Below are positions 8,657 to 16,277 of a DNA stretch of 64,000 nucleotides, one piece after another (the stretch's first letter is position 1; each line of letters opens with the position of its first letter). The DNA comes from Acidimicrobiia bacterium (lineage in GTDB: Bacteria > Actinomycetota > Acidimicrobiia > Spongiisociales > Spongiisociaceae). The stretch covers positions 1 to 64,000 of the forward strand of contig WTGI01000043.1 of the NCBI GenBank assembly GCA_011523635.1, written 5' to 3'. The translations under genes and the position numbers were made by a program. The notes under the pieces are model-generated. The model was given only the letters and a program-made list of their open reading frames with translations. It did no database searches and was not told where the DNA came from.

Positions 8657-9903
8657 TAGTCCTCACGCATGGACTGGGTGCCTCCCGTGGGCACTGGGGT
8701 TCCACCGTTCACTCCCTCCGTCATCACGATGATCTCGCGAGTCACGAGATTCGGATCTGGACCTATCCGACCAGTAAAGCTCCTTTCTTCTTGAAGCATC
8801 TCCGCCTCTGGAGATACGAGAGCCTCCGCACCATCGGCGAACGCTTATGGTCAGATCTCCGTTCTTGGAGTGAGGAGCACGAGACTCTTGTCCTTCTGGG
8901 CCACAGCATGGGAGGTTTGGTTACAGCTGCTGCGTTGGTTCATGGCTTCACCAACAGCGAAGATCGGGATCTTGAGTTGCGTAACAAGCTACGAGGTCTG
9001 ATTTGTATCGCGACACCATTCGCCGGTGCATCCCATGCCACAATGATCCATCATTTCTACCGAACCCTAGGGATCAACAGGCACATCGCCAGCTTAAGAC
9101 CAAAGTCACGGGAGAGAACGGCTGTCGTTCGCGCCTTCGCGGGACCCGTTCTGAATCATGCCCATTTGGCGTTCGTAATCATGAAGGCCGGAAACGATGG
9201 AGTAGTGCAGCCGGTCGAGATTACTAGCCCGTTTAGCCGCGAGCAGTATGAGATGGAAGTCTTGGCTGGTGCCCATTCCGAGTGCATTACCAACCTAGGA
9301 CCCGACGATCCGAATCTCCTCACCCTTATCACCACGCTCAAACGCATACTCAACCCAACGGCGAGCACCAATGATCATACTATCCAACTGTTCAAGAGTA
9401 GATCTGTCACTATTAGGAGCCATTACGAAGACCGACTGTCGAGGATGACAGACCGCCTTGACATCCTTGCGTGGGGCCTCGCCTCGTTCCGTGAAGATTA
9501 TGGGCCTGAGGAGCTTGAAGAGTGGATAAGTAGAGGCATCCGTGTTCGCATTCTTCTAGTCAACCCCAACTCCCACACGGGTGTCACGCTGTGCGAGCTT
9601 CAGGATAGATTAGAGCATCGTGTTATCGGATCGACAGCAGAAGATAGCACGCTGTTCCTCGATTCCCGTCGCTCTTACAACGGAATTATCGAGGTCCGCG
9701 TCAGTGACTTTCATCCGGGTGTGAACATATTTCGGATCGACGGGGACATGTTCTTCGGACCGTATCTTGCAGGTACCGTTAGCCGAAATATGCCGACATG
9801 GCTTGTGTCTGACCAACATTGGCTATTTGACAAGCTCTCAGATCACTTTGACTGGATGTGGGAGAGGGCATCGGACGGATCGGACGTCCCAGGGTTACCA
9901 TAA
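8647..9903 (+). CDS. Alpha/beta hydrolase (lipase-like) with a C-terminal PLD-like or sensor domain
   Basis: 418 residues. The first ~240 are an alpha/beta hydrolase: oxyanion region VLTHGLGASRGHWG at the start, nucleophile elbow LLGHSMGGL near residue 83, and a candidate late catalytic His in LAGAHSE. The remaining ~170 residues form a second domain with DILAWGLASF and GIRVRILLVNPNS, reminiscent of PLD-like or ligand-sensing C-terminal domains found with HTH proteins. The GTG at 8647 is the only start after the in-frame stop at 8605. Directly downstream of hsdR, it may be a defence-associated lipase. That is inference. Its last 61 bases overlap the 3' end of the convergent gene. Confidence 0.65.
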   Translation: MALIVLTHGLGASRGHWGSTVHSLRHHDDLASHEIRIWTYPTSKAPFFLKHLRLWRYESLRTIGERLWSDLRSWSEEHETLVLLGHSMGGLVTAAALVHGFTNSEDRDLELRNKLRGLICIATPFAGASHATMIHHFYRTLGINRHIASLRPKSRERTAVVRAFAGPVLNHAHLAFVIMKAGNDGVVQPVEITSPFSREQYEMEVLAGAHSECITNLGPDDPNLLTLITTLKRILNPTASTNDHTIQLFKSRSVTIRSHYEDRLSRMTDRLDILAWGLASFREDYGPEELEEWISRGIRVRILLVNPNSHTGVTLCELQDRLEHRVIGSTAEDSTLFLDSRRSYNGIIEVRVSDFHPGVNIFRIDGDMFFGPYLAGTVSRNMPTWLVSDQHWLFDKLSDHFDWMWERASDGSDVPGLP

Positions 9904-11537
9904 CTGCTTGTTGCTTGTAACTCGTCGATGAGAGCAACATACGCTCGGCCATGATTGGTTAACTCATAGAAGGTTGTCCCAGCCACCTCACTGACCCGTC
10001 GAACGAGTACGGGGTACTGTGTCAGTGTCTTACGTACTGCGTTACGCTTCACGATCTGTGCCTGGCCATTGGCCTTCTGTTGCTTTTCAATCTCTGCTGG
10101 TGACATGGCCTCGTCCGCATCCATGAGAACCCGTATGCATCGATAGATTTGGCTCTTGAGTGCGGCTGAAACACCTACGCCGAGGCGCGATATCTTGGGA
10201 CCAGATACGGCAGAGCCACTCCTCGCTAGTAATCCTGCAATGGCCTCAAACTCGCTCAGCGTGGAGTTGTTCGTAATGCGGACGGTCGCACAGTGGTCAG
10301 CGACAGCGATCAGGCCGAAACTGAAGTGCTCGTTTTCTCTCTCCCGAAAGCGTGTGAGAGATAGATCGTCACCTGCCCGGGCCCGAATAACATAGCGTTC
10401 GAACCGGCTTTCACTCGGAGCCTCAAGCAGTACCACAAGTAGGTCATCAAAGATGCTCACAAGGTAGTTCAGTTCTTCCACTGTACGCAGGCCAGTTATA
10501 CAGATGCCTGAATCGATGAATTGAGCGTACAGATTTACAGCTTCACGCGCAATCACATCCCAACCTCTCAACCCGAGAGTAGTCATGGCTTGGAAGTACC
10601 CAGGCCGTGTGCCTGGATCTGTATCACTACCTTGCAGGACCCGGAGGACCGAACTGGCTTCGACGTGTTTGTAGCCATACGTGCTGAGGAACTGGCCGAG
10701 GGTAGTCTTGCCAGCACAAGTTAGTCCGACTACGACAATAGGTGGACGACGTGTGGGGAAGAGTTGAGCTTGCTTGACACTTGTCATCTTGTCTGGCACA
10801 AGTTCGACAGACACCGGCGGCAGGTTTAGTACTGCCACGTATTCTTCGAGTCGATCTGCAAGTGCCAAGAGCGCGGTTACGCGAAAATCTACGTCTAGCG
10901 ATTGCTCGAGGTCGATATCTGACAGTGGAAAGTTCTCGCCCGCCGGGACAAACCAAGCGTTGAATGAGCTTTGACTAAGCCAGGGGAATGGTAGATTTTC
11001 CTCCAACCCAGTGCCCGGTCGGCTGGCAACTGATCCTGTAACAGAACCGGTGAAGAGTTGTGGGTTATCCACTCCTGGAACGTGCAACGCAATTGTGGAA
11101 TACACTGTCGCGCTGCGATCACCGCCTTTCGCTACTAGGTCGGAGTCGAGTGCTGTGAAACTGACGCTCTCGAACCACTCTTTGGTTCTGAGGCCAGGAA
11201 CAGTCGCCCGTGCCCACTCGATGCTGGAAGAGTTGGCGTCCGTGGGAACGCTGAGAGCCTCAACGCGAACGTAGGTGTCCTCCACAAAGTAAACTGTCTG
11301 CTGTCCAAGCCACGTATCTCTCAGTTTCTGCTCAACAAGTTGCTGTGAGCCTCCGAGGTAGTCCTCCAACCGTTTAGCGTCGTCGGACCCGGATCCATAC
11401 AGAGGCAATCCGAGAAGACCAAAGACAAAACGCGCTTGAGCATACTTCGCTGTGCTGCTCGTTTTGAAGTAGACTCTGATCCTTCGGCTTGCGTCCAAGA
11501 ATGCTGGCCGAGGATACAACCGGTCCGAGTTACGCAT
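9843..11537 (-). CDS. HAM1-like NTP pyrophosphatase + P-loop kinase + winged-helix fusion
   Basis: 564 residues in three parts. Residues ~18-235 resemble HAM1/RdgB-type NTP pyrophosphatases: YFKTSSTAKYAQA for the usual TxNxxK, FVEDTYVRVEAL for the VEDTGL motif, FTGSVTGSVASRPG, and FNAWFVPAG...DFRVTALLAL. Residues ~265-440 are a P-loop kinase-like domain with GLTCAGKT at 271-278 and LLVVLLEAPSESRFERY, similar in plan to dephospho-CoA or adenylate-type kinases. Residues ~465-545 look like a winged helix (SPAEIEKQQK...RNAVRKTLTQ...FYELTNHGR). The start ATG shares its A with the TGA of the upstream GHMP gene, so the two are an operon. No known gene with this full layout comes to mind. Confidence 0.65.
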   Translation of the reverse strand: MRNSDRLYPRPAFLDASRRIRVYFKTSSTAKYAQARFVFGLLGLPLYGSGSDDAKRLEDYLGGSQQLVEQKLRDTWLGQQTVYFVEDTYVRVEALSVPTDANSSSIEWARATVPGLRTKEWFESVSFTALDSDLVAKGGDRSATVYSTIALHVPGVDNPQLFTGSVTGSVASRPGTGLEENLPFPWLSQSSFNAWFVPAGENFPLSDIDLEQSLDVDFRVTALLALADRLEEYVAVLNLPPVSVELVPDKMTSVKQAQLFPTRRPPIVVVGLTCAGKTTLGQFLSTYGYKHVEASSVLRVLQGSDTDPGTRPGYFQAMTTLGLRGWDVIAREAVNLYAQFIDSGICITGLRTVEELNYLVSIFDDLLVVLLEAPSESRFERYVIRARAGDDLSLTRFRERENEHFSFGLIAVADHCATVRITNNSTLSEFEAIAGLLARSGSAVSGPKISRLGVGVSAALKSQIYRCIRVLMDADEAMSPAEIEKQQKANGQAQIVKRNAVRKTLTQYPVLVRRVSEVAGTTFYELTNHGRAYVALIDELQATSSYGNPGTSDPSDALSHIQSK

Positions 11538-12523
11538 CAGGCTGATGATTCTATTCTATGGCCACGGTGAGCGGGCCGCGCCGGTAGCACGTCGATTCCT
11601 ACAGACCGTGCAATAGCCGTTATGTGTTTGGTCGTAGCCTCGTCGTGCCTATGACTGATCGCAAATACGAGCGGACCAAGGCTGCTCATCCCTGCCGCCA
11701 CCGTCTCACTCGCCTGTAGCTGCGAAACCAACGCCCGGACCTCTTCAGACTGTCGTGCAAGCTCGCGCCTCTTGAAGCCTACGGAGTGTATCTGGCGAAG
11801 AGCGTAGGACAGCGCAGGCAGGTCAGCCTCGAGAATCGCCGGAGCAACACCGTGGTACACAAAACCGAGAGTCTCAAGAGACTCCTGAGCAGGCACAGGC
11901 AACTCCCGGTGGAAGAAGGTGAGTTCGTCCTTCCCTGCCGTGGCCACGCCCTGTGGGCAAAGAAGCGAAATCACCCACTGCGGTGGGAGAGCAAGTCGGG
12001 TGATGATCGGTGGAAAGCTGTTGGGTGTCTGGTACCTGGATGGCGAGAATGGCTCCTCTCGTTCGACAGGGCGACCAGCATCAAAGATCACTCCACCAAC
12101 ATCGAAAGCGTTAACGCCAACTCCTGAGGTTCCACCTCTCCCGCATAGAAGGGCCAGTTCACGAACTGGCATGTCCAATCCGGTCAGGTGGGCTGCTCCA
12201 GCGGTAGCCGCAAGGCGGGCAGCTGTTCCGGTGCCAAGGCCTACGTGGCGCGGTGGCATCCGCTCGAACTCAACGAACACCGGTGGGTGGTCCTGGGTCA
12301 ACGCATTAACCGCCTCGAGCACTGCCTGAGGGAGACCTCCGTCCCCGTCGAGTCCCACCACCTCGGAGCGAGCCGTGGCCCCAATGGAGACACGTAGGCG
12401 AACGTCTGGCTCCGCCAACGAAATACCTACTCCCCCGAAGCGCCGCTGAGTGACGTCGGAGCAATCAATCAATCCCAAGTGCAATCGGGTGGGCGCAAAC
12501 ACGGCGCAAGATAGTGCGGTCAT
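11537..12523 (-). CDS. GHMP-kinase-fold protein, beta-RFAP-synthase-like
   Basis: 328 residues from the ATG at 12523 (MTALSCAVFAPTRLHLGLID). A frame-extending ATG at 12550 gives nine extra residues unlike the family. APTRLHLGLID near the N-terminus, the Gly-rich phosphate loop PPRHVGLGTGTAARLAATAG (about 90-110) and RGGTSGVGVNAFDVGG match beta-ribofuranosylaminobenzene 5'-phosphate synthases. In methanogens those condense PRPP with p-hydroxybenzoate or p-aminobenzoate in methanopterin synthesis. No other methanopterin gene is in the window, and its partner is a nucleotide-processing fusion, so a role in nucleotide or ribose-phosphate chemistry within the defence island is more likely. Confidence 0.65.
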   Translation of the reverse strand: MTALSCAVFAPTRLHLGLIDCSDVTQRRFGGVGISLAEPDVRLRVSIGATARSEVVGLDGDGGLPQAVLEAVNALTQDHPPVFVEFERMPPRHVGLGTGTAARLAATAGAAHLTGLDMPVRELALLCGRGGTSGVGVNAFDVGGVIFDAGRPVEREEPFSPSRYQTPNSFPPIITRLALPPQWVISLLCPQGVATAGKDELTFFHRELPVPAQESLETLGFVYHGVAPAILEADLPALSYALRQIHSVGFKRRELARQSEEVRALVSQLQASETVAAGMSSLGPLVFAISHRHDEATTKHITAIARSVGIDVLPARPAHRGHRIESSA

Positions 12524-12889
12524 CGTCGGTGGTCTCGAAGGGTACCCCAAGATGGCCGCAGCGACCGCAAAGGCGACTATCGGGATTTCCCAGTCTCGAT
12601 CCTGAGATCCTCGCGTTACGGAGGGGTAGCGCGTACCGCCTCAGTGCCATGCAGCAGCAAACGCCCGTAGCCCAGTCGGCGATCCTGTCGGAACGCCAGC
12701 GGGCCGGGTCACAGCCAAGTACGAGTCTGTTCCTCGCCGCCAGGATCGCTATCTCCCAGACGGTCACAGCCGCGACAGCCACCGAGCCCACCGACCATCC
12801 ATGGGTGGTCATGTCGCGGGCTTGGAGCTGAGCCGTGGGTTCTCCTGCAAGGCCCACAGCAGGGCGTTCGTGTCCAGGAGCAGCAACAC
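12524..12889 (-). pseudogene. VapC-like PIN toxin, decayed
   Basis: The GTG at 12889 starts a clear PIN N-terminus (LLLLDTNALLWALQENPRL) that stops with TGA at 12809-12811. The sequence then continues in a shifted frame as VAVAAVTVWEIAILAARNRL, the usual second part of this family. A third piece with IVAFAVAAAILGYPFETTDD-type residues can be read across frames near 12530-12590. Several frameshifts and stops break it. It lies just downstream of an intact antitoxin gene, in the normal order. Its 3' remnant abuts the start of the GHMP gene, whose promoter probably lies in or before it. Confidence 0.7.
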
Positions 12890-12915
12890 GCGGAGAGAAT
12901 GCGGTCGGGACCCGG

Positions 12916-13176
12916 CTAGATCTTGGCTTCCCAGTCTGTCCACTGGTCCTCGGTCGAGGGAACGAGATCATCATCGTTGAGGATGATGAGGGAACCCTTG
13001 CAAGAACCGAGGAGTGAAGGCCGGTTGGCCCGGGAGGCGACCGGCACCAGCTTCACTACCGGATGACCGTGTTTGGTGATGGTTACCTCGGCGCCGGTTT
13101 CCTCCACCAAGTCCATGATCTCAAGGCACCGCGCCTTGAACTCCGCGGCGTCGACAGTCTCGTGCGAGGCGCTCAT
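12916..13176 (-). CDS. Phd/YefM-type antitoxin (VapB role)
   Basis: 86 residues from the ATG at 13176. Homology begins there (VDAAEFKARCLEIMDLVEETGAEVTITKHGHPVVKLVP), although the frame is open to 13224. The N-terminal half is the Phd/YefM DNA-binding fold, and the acidic C-terminal tail (ILNDDDLVPSTEDQWTDWEAKI) is the part that normally wraps around the toxin. Partner: the PIN toxin just downstream, now decayed. An antitoxin left without its toxin may persist as an autoregulator or by counteracting a toxin elsewhere. Confidence 0.85.
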   Translation of the reverse strand: MSASHETVDAAEFKARCLEIMDLVEETGAEVTITKHGHPVVKLVPVASRANRPSLLGSCKGSLIILNDDDLVPSTEDQWTDWEAKI

Positions 13177-13333
13177 CGGTGTCTGGCCTCGGTCTGGCCG
13201 GATGTCAGATGTTGAGACACTCACCTTCCTCTCCTATCCGTTCTGACTGGTCACAGTCGAGGCACATCTGGACTATGTCGGCACCTCAATGCTTAGTGGG
13301 CACCGCCCGTCTGGCCATGCCGTCTCGCCTATT

Positions 13334-13378
13334 ACCTGGCAGTTCCACAGAGTCAACGGCCAGGACCCTAGCCCACGC
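13334..13378 (+). repeat. Short relic matching the 3' part of hsdR
   Basis: About 42 bases match hsdR at roughly 8344-8385, in the Schlafen/AlbA_2 domain, with few substitutions and one inserted base. hsdR encodes DWHFHKVNGQDLARI and the relic reads TWQFHRVNGQD before the frame breaks. It lies between the antitoxin gene and the first permease gene, where no other gene is visible (13177-13392). The likely meaning is the remains of a second AlbA_2-domain gene, or a duplicated hsdR end, that once marked the border of the island. Confidence 0.55.
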
Positions 13379-13392
13379 GGTGAACTCGGCGA

Positions 13393-14583
13393 TCACATCC
13401 CGGTTGCGGCGCCGGCTACCTTTCTGATGTCTGTCTTGCCGGTGGTGCGTTGTGGGACCCAGCTGATCATCTTCTTGAATCCCTCGTTGAGCAGGAAGAA
13501 GGTCGTGAGAGAGTAGAGAGCCACGATGAACGCCACTATCAACAGCTGGGCGGTGTTGGTTCCCTGCACCGCCGCGTCGGCCAGGTGACCCAGCCCGGAG
13601 CCGAAACCCAGGAACTCGGCGACGATCGCCAGTGACCAACTCCCTCCCACGGCGAGCAGCAGGGCGGTGCGCAGTTCTGGAATCGACGCCGGCACTATCA
13701 CTCTGTAGTAGGTGCGCATCCGGGAGGCGCCCAGGGTGCGGGCGCTTTCGATGTACCGGTCGGGCACGTTGGCCACCGCGTTCATAGTGGCCACCACCAG
13801 GATTATCCACACTCCGAAGGCGATGTAGATGGTGATACCCACGAAGCGGCGGCCCATGACGAGCTGCAACCAGGGAGCCGCCACCAGGAGGGGGATCATC
13901 CGCAAGAAGTTCATGGGCGCCCACGCGGTCTTGCGCACCGCCGGCCAGTAGGGAAGGGCCAGACCGGTCAGGAGACCTAGCGTCATGCCGAGCACCAGGC
14001 CGCACAACAGCCTGACGAGGGTGACACCGGAGTGATAAGCGATGGCGAGGAACGCACCCACCCAGGTCGCCTCCCCGCGGAGGATGGGAAGGGGCGCCAG
14101 CCCCTCGAGATTGAAGCTCACGAACCCGAGGTCAAAACCGCGGACGGTCCAGTACGTCGACATGCCGAAGAGGGTGTCACCGAACACGTAGTCCCATCCG
14201 GGAACCATGGGATGCTCGAGAGTCCCGTGAGGCACGACATAGGACGCCACCTGCCACGCCACCACCAACACCAGCCAAGAGACGAAGAAGAGGGGGCTGC
14301 GGCGCATGCCGGCCCACAGCATGTCCGGCCCTGCCGCTATCCCGCGTCCCGCCCTGACCAGGACGTCCTTGACCTGAGTCGTACGGAACGCAACCGGCCA
14401 GGCCAAGAACAACACCGACCCGGAAACGATGTAAGACCACGTGACGTGGATCACACCGTCGGTATGTGTCCACGTGACGAAGGGAAGGCTGTCAGGCAGC
14501 TGCGCGAGCAACCACGGGATCAGGACAGCCCAGATAAGCCATCCAACCCAGAAGAGGCCTCGGAGCAGGGCAGGCCGATTCAA
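13393..14583 (-). CDS. ABC transporter permease (SsuC/TauC-like), importer set 1
   Basis: 396 residues if started at the TTG at 14583, which follows a GAGGAAGG-type ribosome site 10 bases upstream. The frame is open much further but overlaps the preceding gene, and no ATG or GTG lies between. Several N-terminal membrane helices (FWVGWLIWAVLIPWLLA, YIVSGSVLFLAWPVAF, FFVSWLVLVVAWQVASYVV) precede a standard binding-protein-dependent permease domain. The EAA-type loop is SARTLGASRMRTYYRVIVPA. The family imports nitrate, sulfonates, taurine or pyrimidine-like molecules. It lies 20 bp after a second permease gene. No binding protein or ATPase is next to the pair. Confidence 0.85.
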   Translation of the reverse strand: MNRPALLRGLFWVGWLIWAVLIPWLLAQLPDSLPFVTWTHTDGVIHVTWSYIVSGSVLFLAWPVAFRTTQVKDVLVRAGRGIAAGPDMLWAGMRRSPLFFVSWLVLVVAWQVASYVVPHGTLEHPMVPGWDYVFGDTLFGMSTYWTVRGFDLGFVSFNLEGLAPLPILRGEATWVGAFLAIAYHSGVTLVRLLCGLVLGMTLGLLTGLALPYWPAVRKTAWAPMNFLRMIPLLVAAPWLQLVMGRRFVGITIYIAFGVWIILVVATMNAVANVPDRYIESARTLGASRMRTYYRVIVPASIPELRTALLLAVGGSWSLAIVAEFLGFGSGLGHLADAAVQGTNTAQLLIVAFIVALYSLTTFFLLNEGFKKMISWVPQRTTGKTDIRKVAGAATGM

Positions 14584-14603
14584 ACCGTCGTCGCCTTCCT
14601 CGC

Positions 14604-15554
14604 CTACAAGCCCAGCTGGCGGCCGCCCTCGGACCACCTGGTGAAGGAACGGATTACCAATACCAGGATCCCGTCGACCACCGCAGCCAGCACGCCGAAG
14701 AAGAGAATGAGGGAGACCACCGCGGTCGGCCCCCCCGAGTGGCCCATCACGTAGCTCCACATGCGGATCAGGAACCCTCCACCCATCTGTGGTCCCAGCA
14801 CCTCCACCAGCGTCCCCAAGCCCCAGGCTCCTCCCAGAGCGATCCGGAAGCCTCCCGCGATCTCCGGGATCGTTCCCCGCAGATACACCCAGCGGAAGAT
14901 GGTGCGGCGGTCTCCTCCCAGGGTGAGGGCGGATTCGATGATCCCCACCGGTATGTTCTCGGCCGCCCGGCGGGTGAAGAAGTACATCAGGAGGGTGGTG
15001 TAGAACGCAACCACCCCGATGGTGGTCAACAGGGGATACTCGATCCCGAACCAGATCACGAAGAAAGGCGCCACGATGAAGATGGGGGTAGTCCCGAAGA
15101 AACCGACTACCGGTGTGACCACATCGGCAATCCACGGTATCAGCAGAGTGCTCAGTCCAACCGCCAAGCCGATGACCGTCCCCAGCGCAACTGCGATCAG
15201 GATGTTGCGGACCGTGTGCAGCAGATGGAGAACGTACCCGAAGCAGTGATCGGGAAGGCTGGACAGCCTACCCCTCTTGAACTCCAGATCTGCCGACAGG
15301 TCCGGACAGGCGTGAACAAAATTCTCCATCATGGGCTGGCTGAACATCAGGTTGTCCCGGAAGTGGATGATCGCCTCGATCGGCGTCGGGATGAGCGAGT
15401 AGAGGGGCGAGAAGGGCGCAGCCCACAACTGCCAGACCAGCAGGAACAGAAGCATCCCCAGAACCAGATACATGAGGTAGGAGACCCGGCGGCGCCGCCT
15501 GTTCCGGCGCGCCGCCTCCCTTACCCCAAGAACATCGGTGCTTGTCGTGGTCAC
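14604..15554 (-). CDS. ABC transporter permease (SsuC/TauC-like), importer set 1
   Basis: 316 residues with six predicted membrane helices. An unusually long loop of about 60 residues (FSQPMMENFVHACPDLSADL and on) follows the first helix and holds two Cys (one in ACPDLS, one in DHCFG), which could pair outside the membrane. The cytoplasmic EAA-type motif is ESALTLGGDRRTIFRWVYLR. It probably forms the channel with the next gene, whose start is 20 bp downstream of its stop. Upstream by 39 bp is the ATP-grasp gene, so one transcript may run from the amidohydrolase at 19576 down to 13393. Confidence 0.88.
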   Translation of the reverse strand: MTTTSTDVLGVREAARRNRRRRRVSYLMYLVLGMLLFLLVWQLWAAPFSPLYSLIPTPIEAIIHFRDNLMFSQPMMENFVHACPDLSADLEFKRGRLSSLPDHCFGYVLHLLHTVRNILIAVALGTVIGLAVGLSTLLIPWIADVVTPVVGFFGTTPIFIVAPFFVIWFGIEYPLLTTIGVVAFYTTLLMYFFTRRAAENIPVGIIESALTLGGDRRTIFRWVYLRGTIPEIAGGFRIALGGAWGLGTLVEVLGPQMGGGFLIRMWSYVMGHSGGPTAVVSLILFFGVLAAVVDGILVLVIRSFTRWSEGGRQLGL

Positions 15555-15593
15555 TGTATCTCTTCGTCGTCCTCGTGGTTTCGGAAGGCCACG

Positions 15594-16277
15594 TTACCGG
15601 GTGGTCCAGATGGCAGCATCGACCGCCACGGGGGTGCCGTTCTCCTGCAGCAGGAGCGGGTTGACGTCGATCGCCTCGATGTGGTCCTTCTCCAGGCCGA
15701 TTCGCCCCAGGGCAACCAGGATCCCGGTCAGGGCGGAACGGTCGGCAGGTGCCGTACCGCGGACCGGGCCGAGGATTGCCGACCCGCGGATGCCGTCCAT
15801 CATCGCCAGCGCGTCGCGTTCCTGGAGCGGGGCGATCCGGAAGCTGACATCATCCAGGACCTCGGTGTAGACGCCGCCCAGCCCGAACATCACGCATGGG
15901 CCGAACTGTGGATCCCGGACCATGCCGGCAACGAGTTCACGCGTTCCCCGGATCTGCGGCTGCACCAGGATGCCGTCCAACTCTCCGGCTGCGGCAGCCT
16001 CGATGCCTGTGAACGCCGACGCAACCTCAGCACCTGTCGTGAGGTTCAGCTTGACCACTCCGAGTTCCGACTTGTGCGTCAACCCGGCGCCACATCCCTT
16101 CAGCACCACGGGATATCCGGTGTCGGCGGCCGCCTCCACAGCCTCTTGCTGCGTGGTGACGAGAGTCGTCGCCACCACGGGAATGCCATAGCTCTCGAGG
16201 ATGTTCCTGCTCTCGAACTCCGACAGCGACCGCATCTCGCCACCCCGACTCGCCAGATCGGCCCCGGTCTCCATCAC
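15594..16277 (-). CDS. NDP-forming acyl-CoA ligase, ATP-grasp (beta) subunit
   Basis: 227 residues of the ATP-grasp type found in acetyl-CoA synthetase (ADP-forming) beta subunits: ILESYGIPVV at the start, GYPVVLKGCGAGLTHKSELG with the nucleotide-binding Lys, GILVQPQIRGTRELVAGM, and a C-terminal EAIDVNPLLL metal-binding loop. The start overlaps the stop of the CoA-binding subunit by four bases (ATGA). The two subunits interconvert an acyl-CoA with the free acid while making or using a nucleoside triphosphate. The acyl substrate cannot be read from sequence. Position beside a PhyH dioxygenase and permeases suggests a catabolic product. Confidence 0.9.
   Translation of the reverse strand: MMETGADLASRGGEMRSLSEFESRNILESYGIPVVATTLVTTQQEAVEAAADTGYPVVLKGCGAGLTHKSELGVVKLNLTTGAEVASAFTGIEAAAAGELDGILVQPQIRGTRELVAGMVRDPQFGPCVMFGLGGVYTEVLDDVSFRIAPLQERDALAMMDGIRGSAILGPVRGTAPADRSALTGILVALGRIGLEKDHIEAIDVNPLLLQENGTPVAVDAAIWTTR

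Noticed and set aside
12809..12811. TGA inside the PIN toxin as a second selenocysteine
   Set aside because: Downstream homology is in a different frame and more shifts and stops follow, so it is simple decay.
12465..12974. A 169-codon minus-strand frame
   Set aside because: It mixes the antitoxin tail in another frame with one piece of the dead toxin. Only VAVAAVTVWEIAILAARNRL is meaningful.
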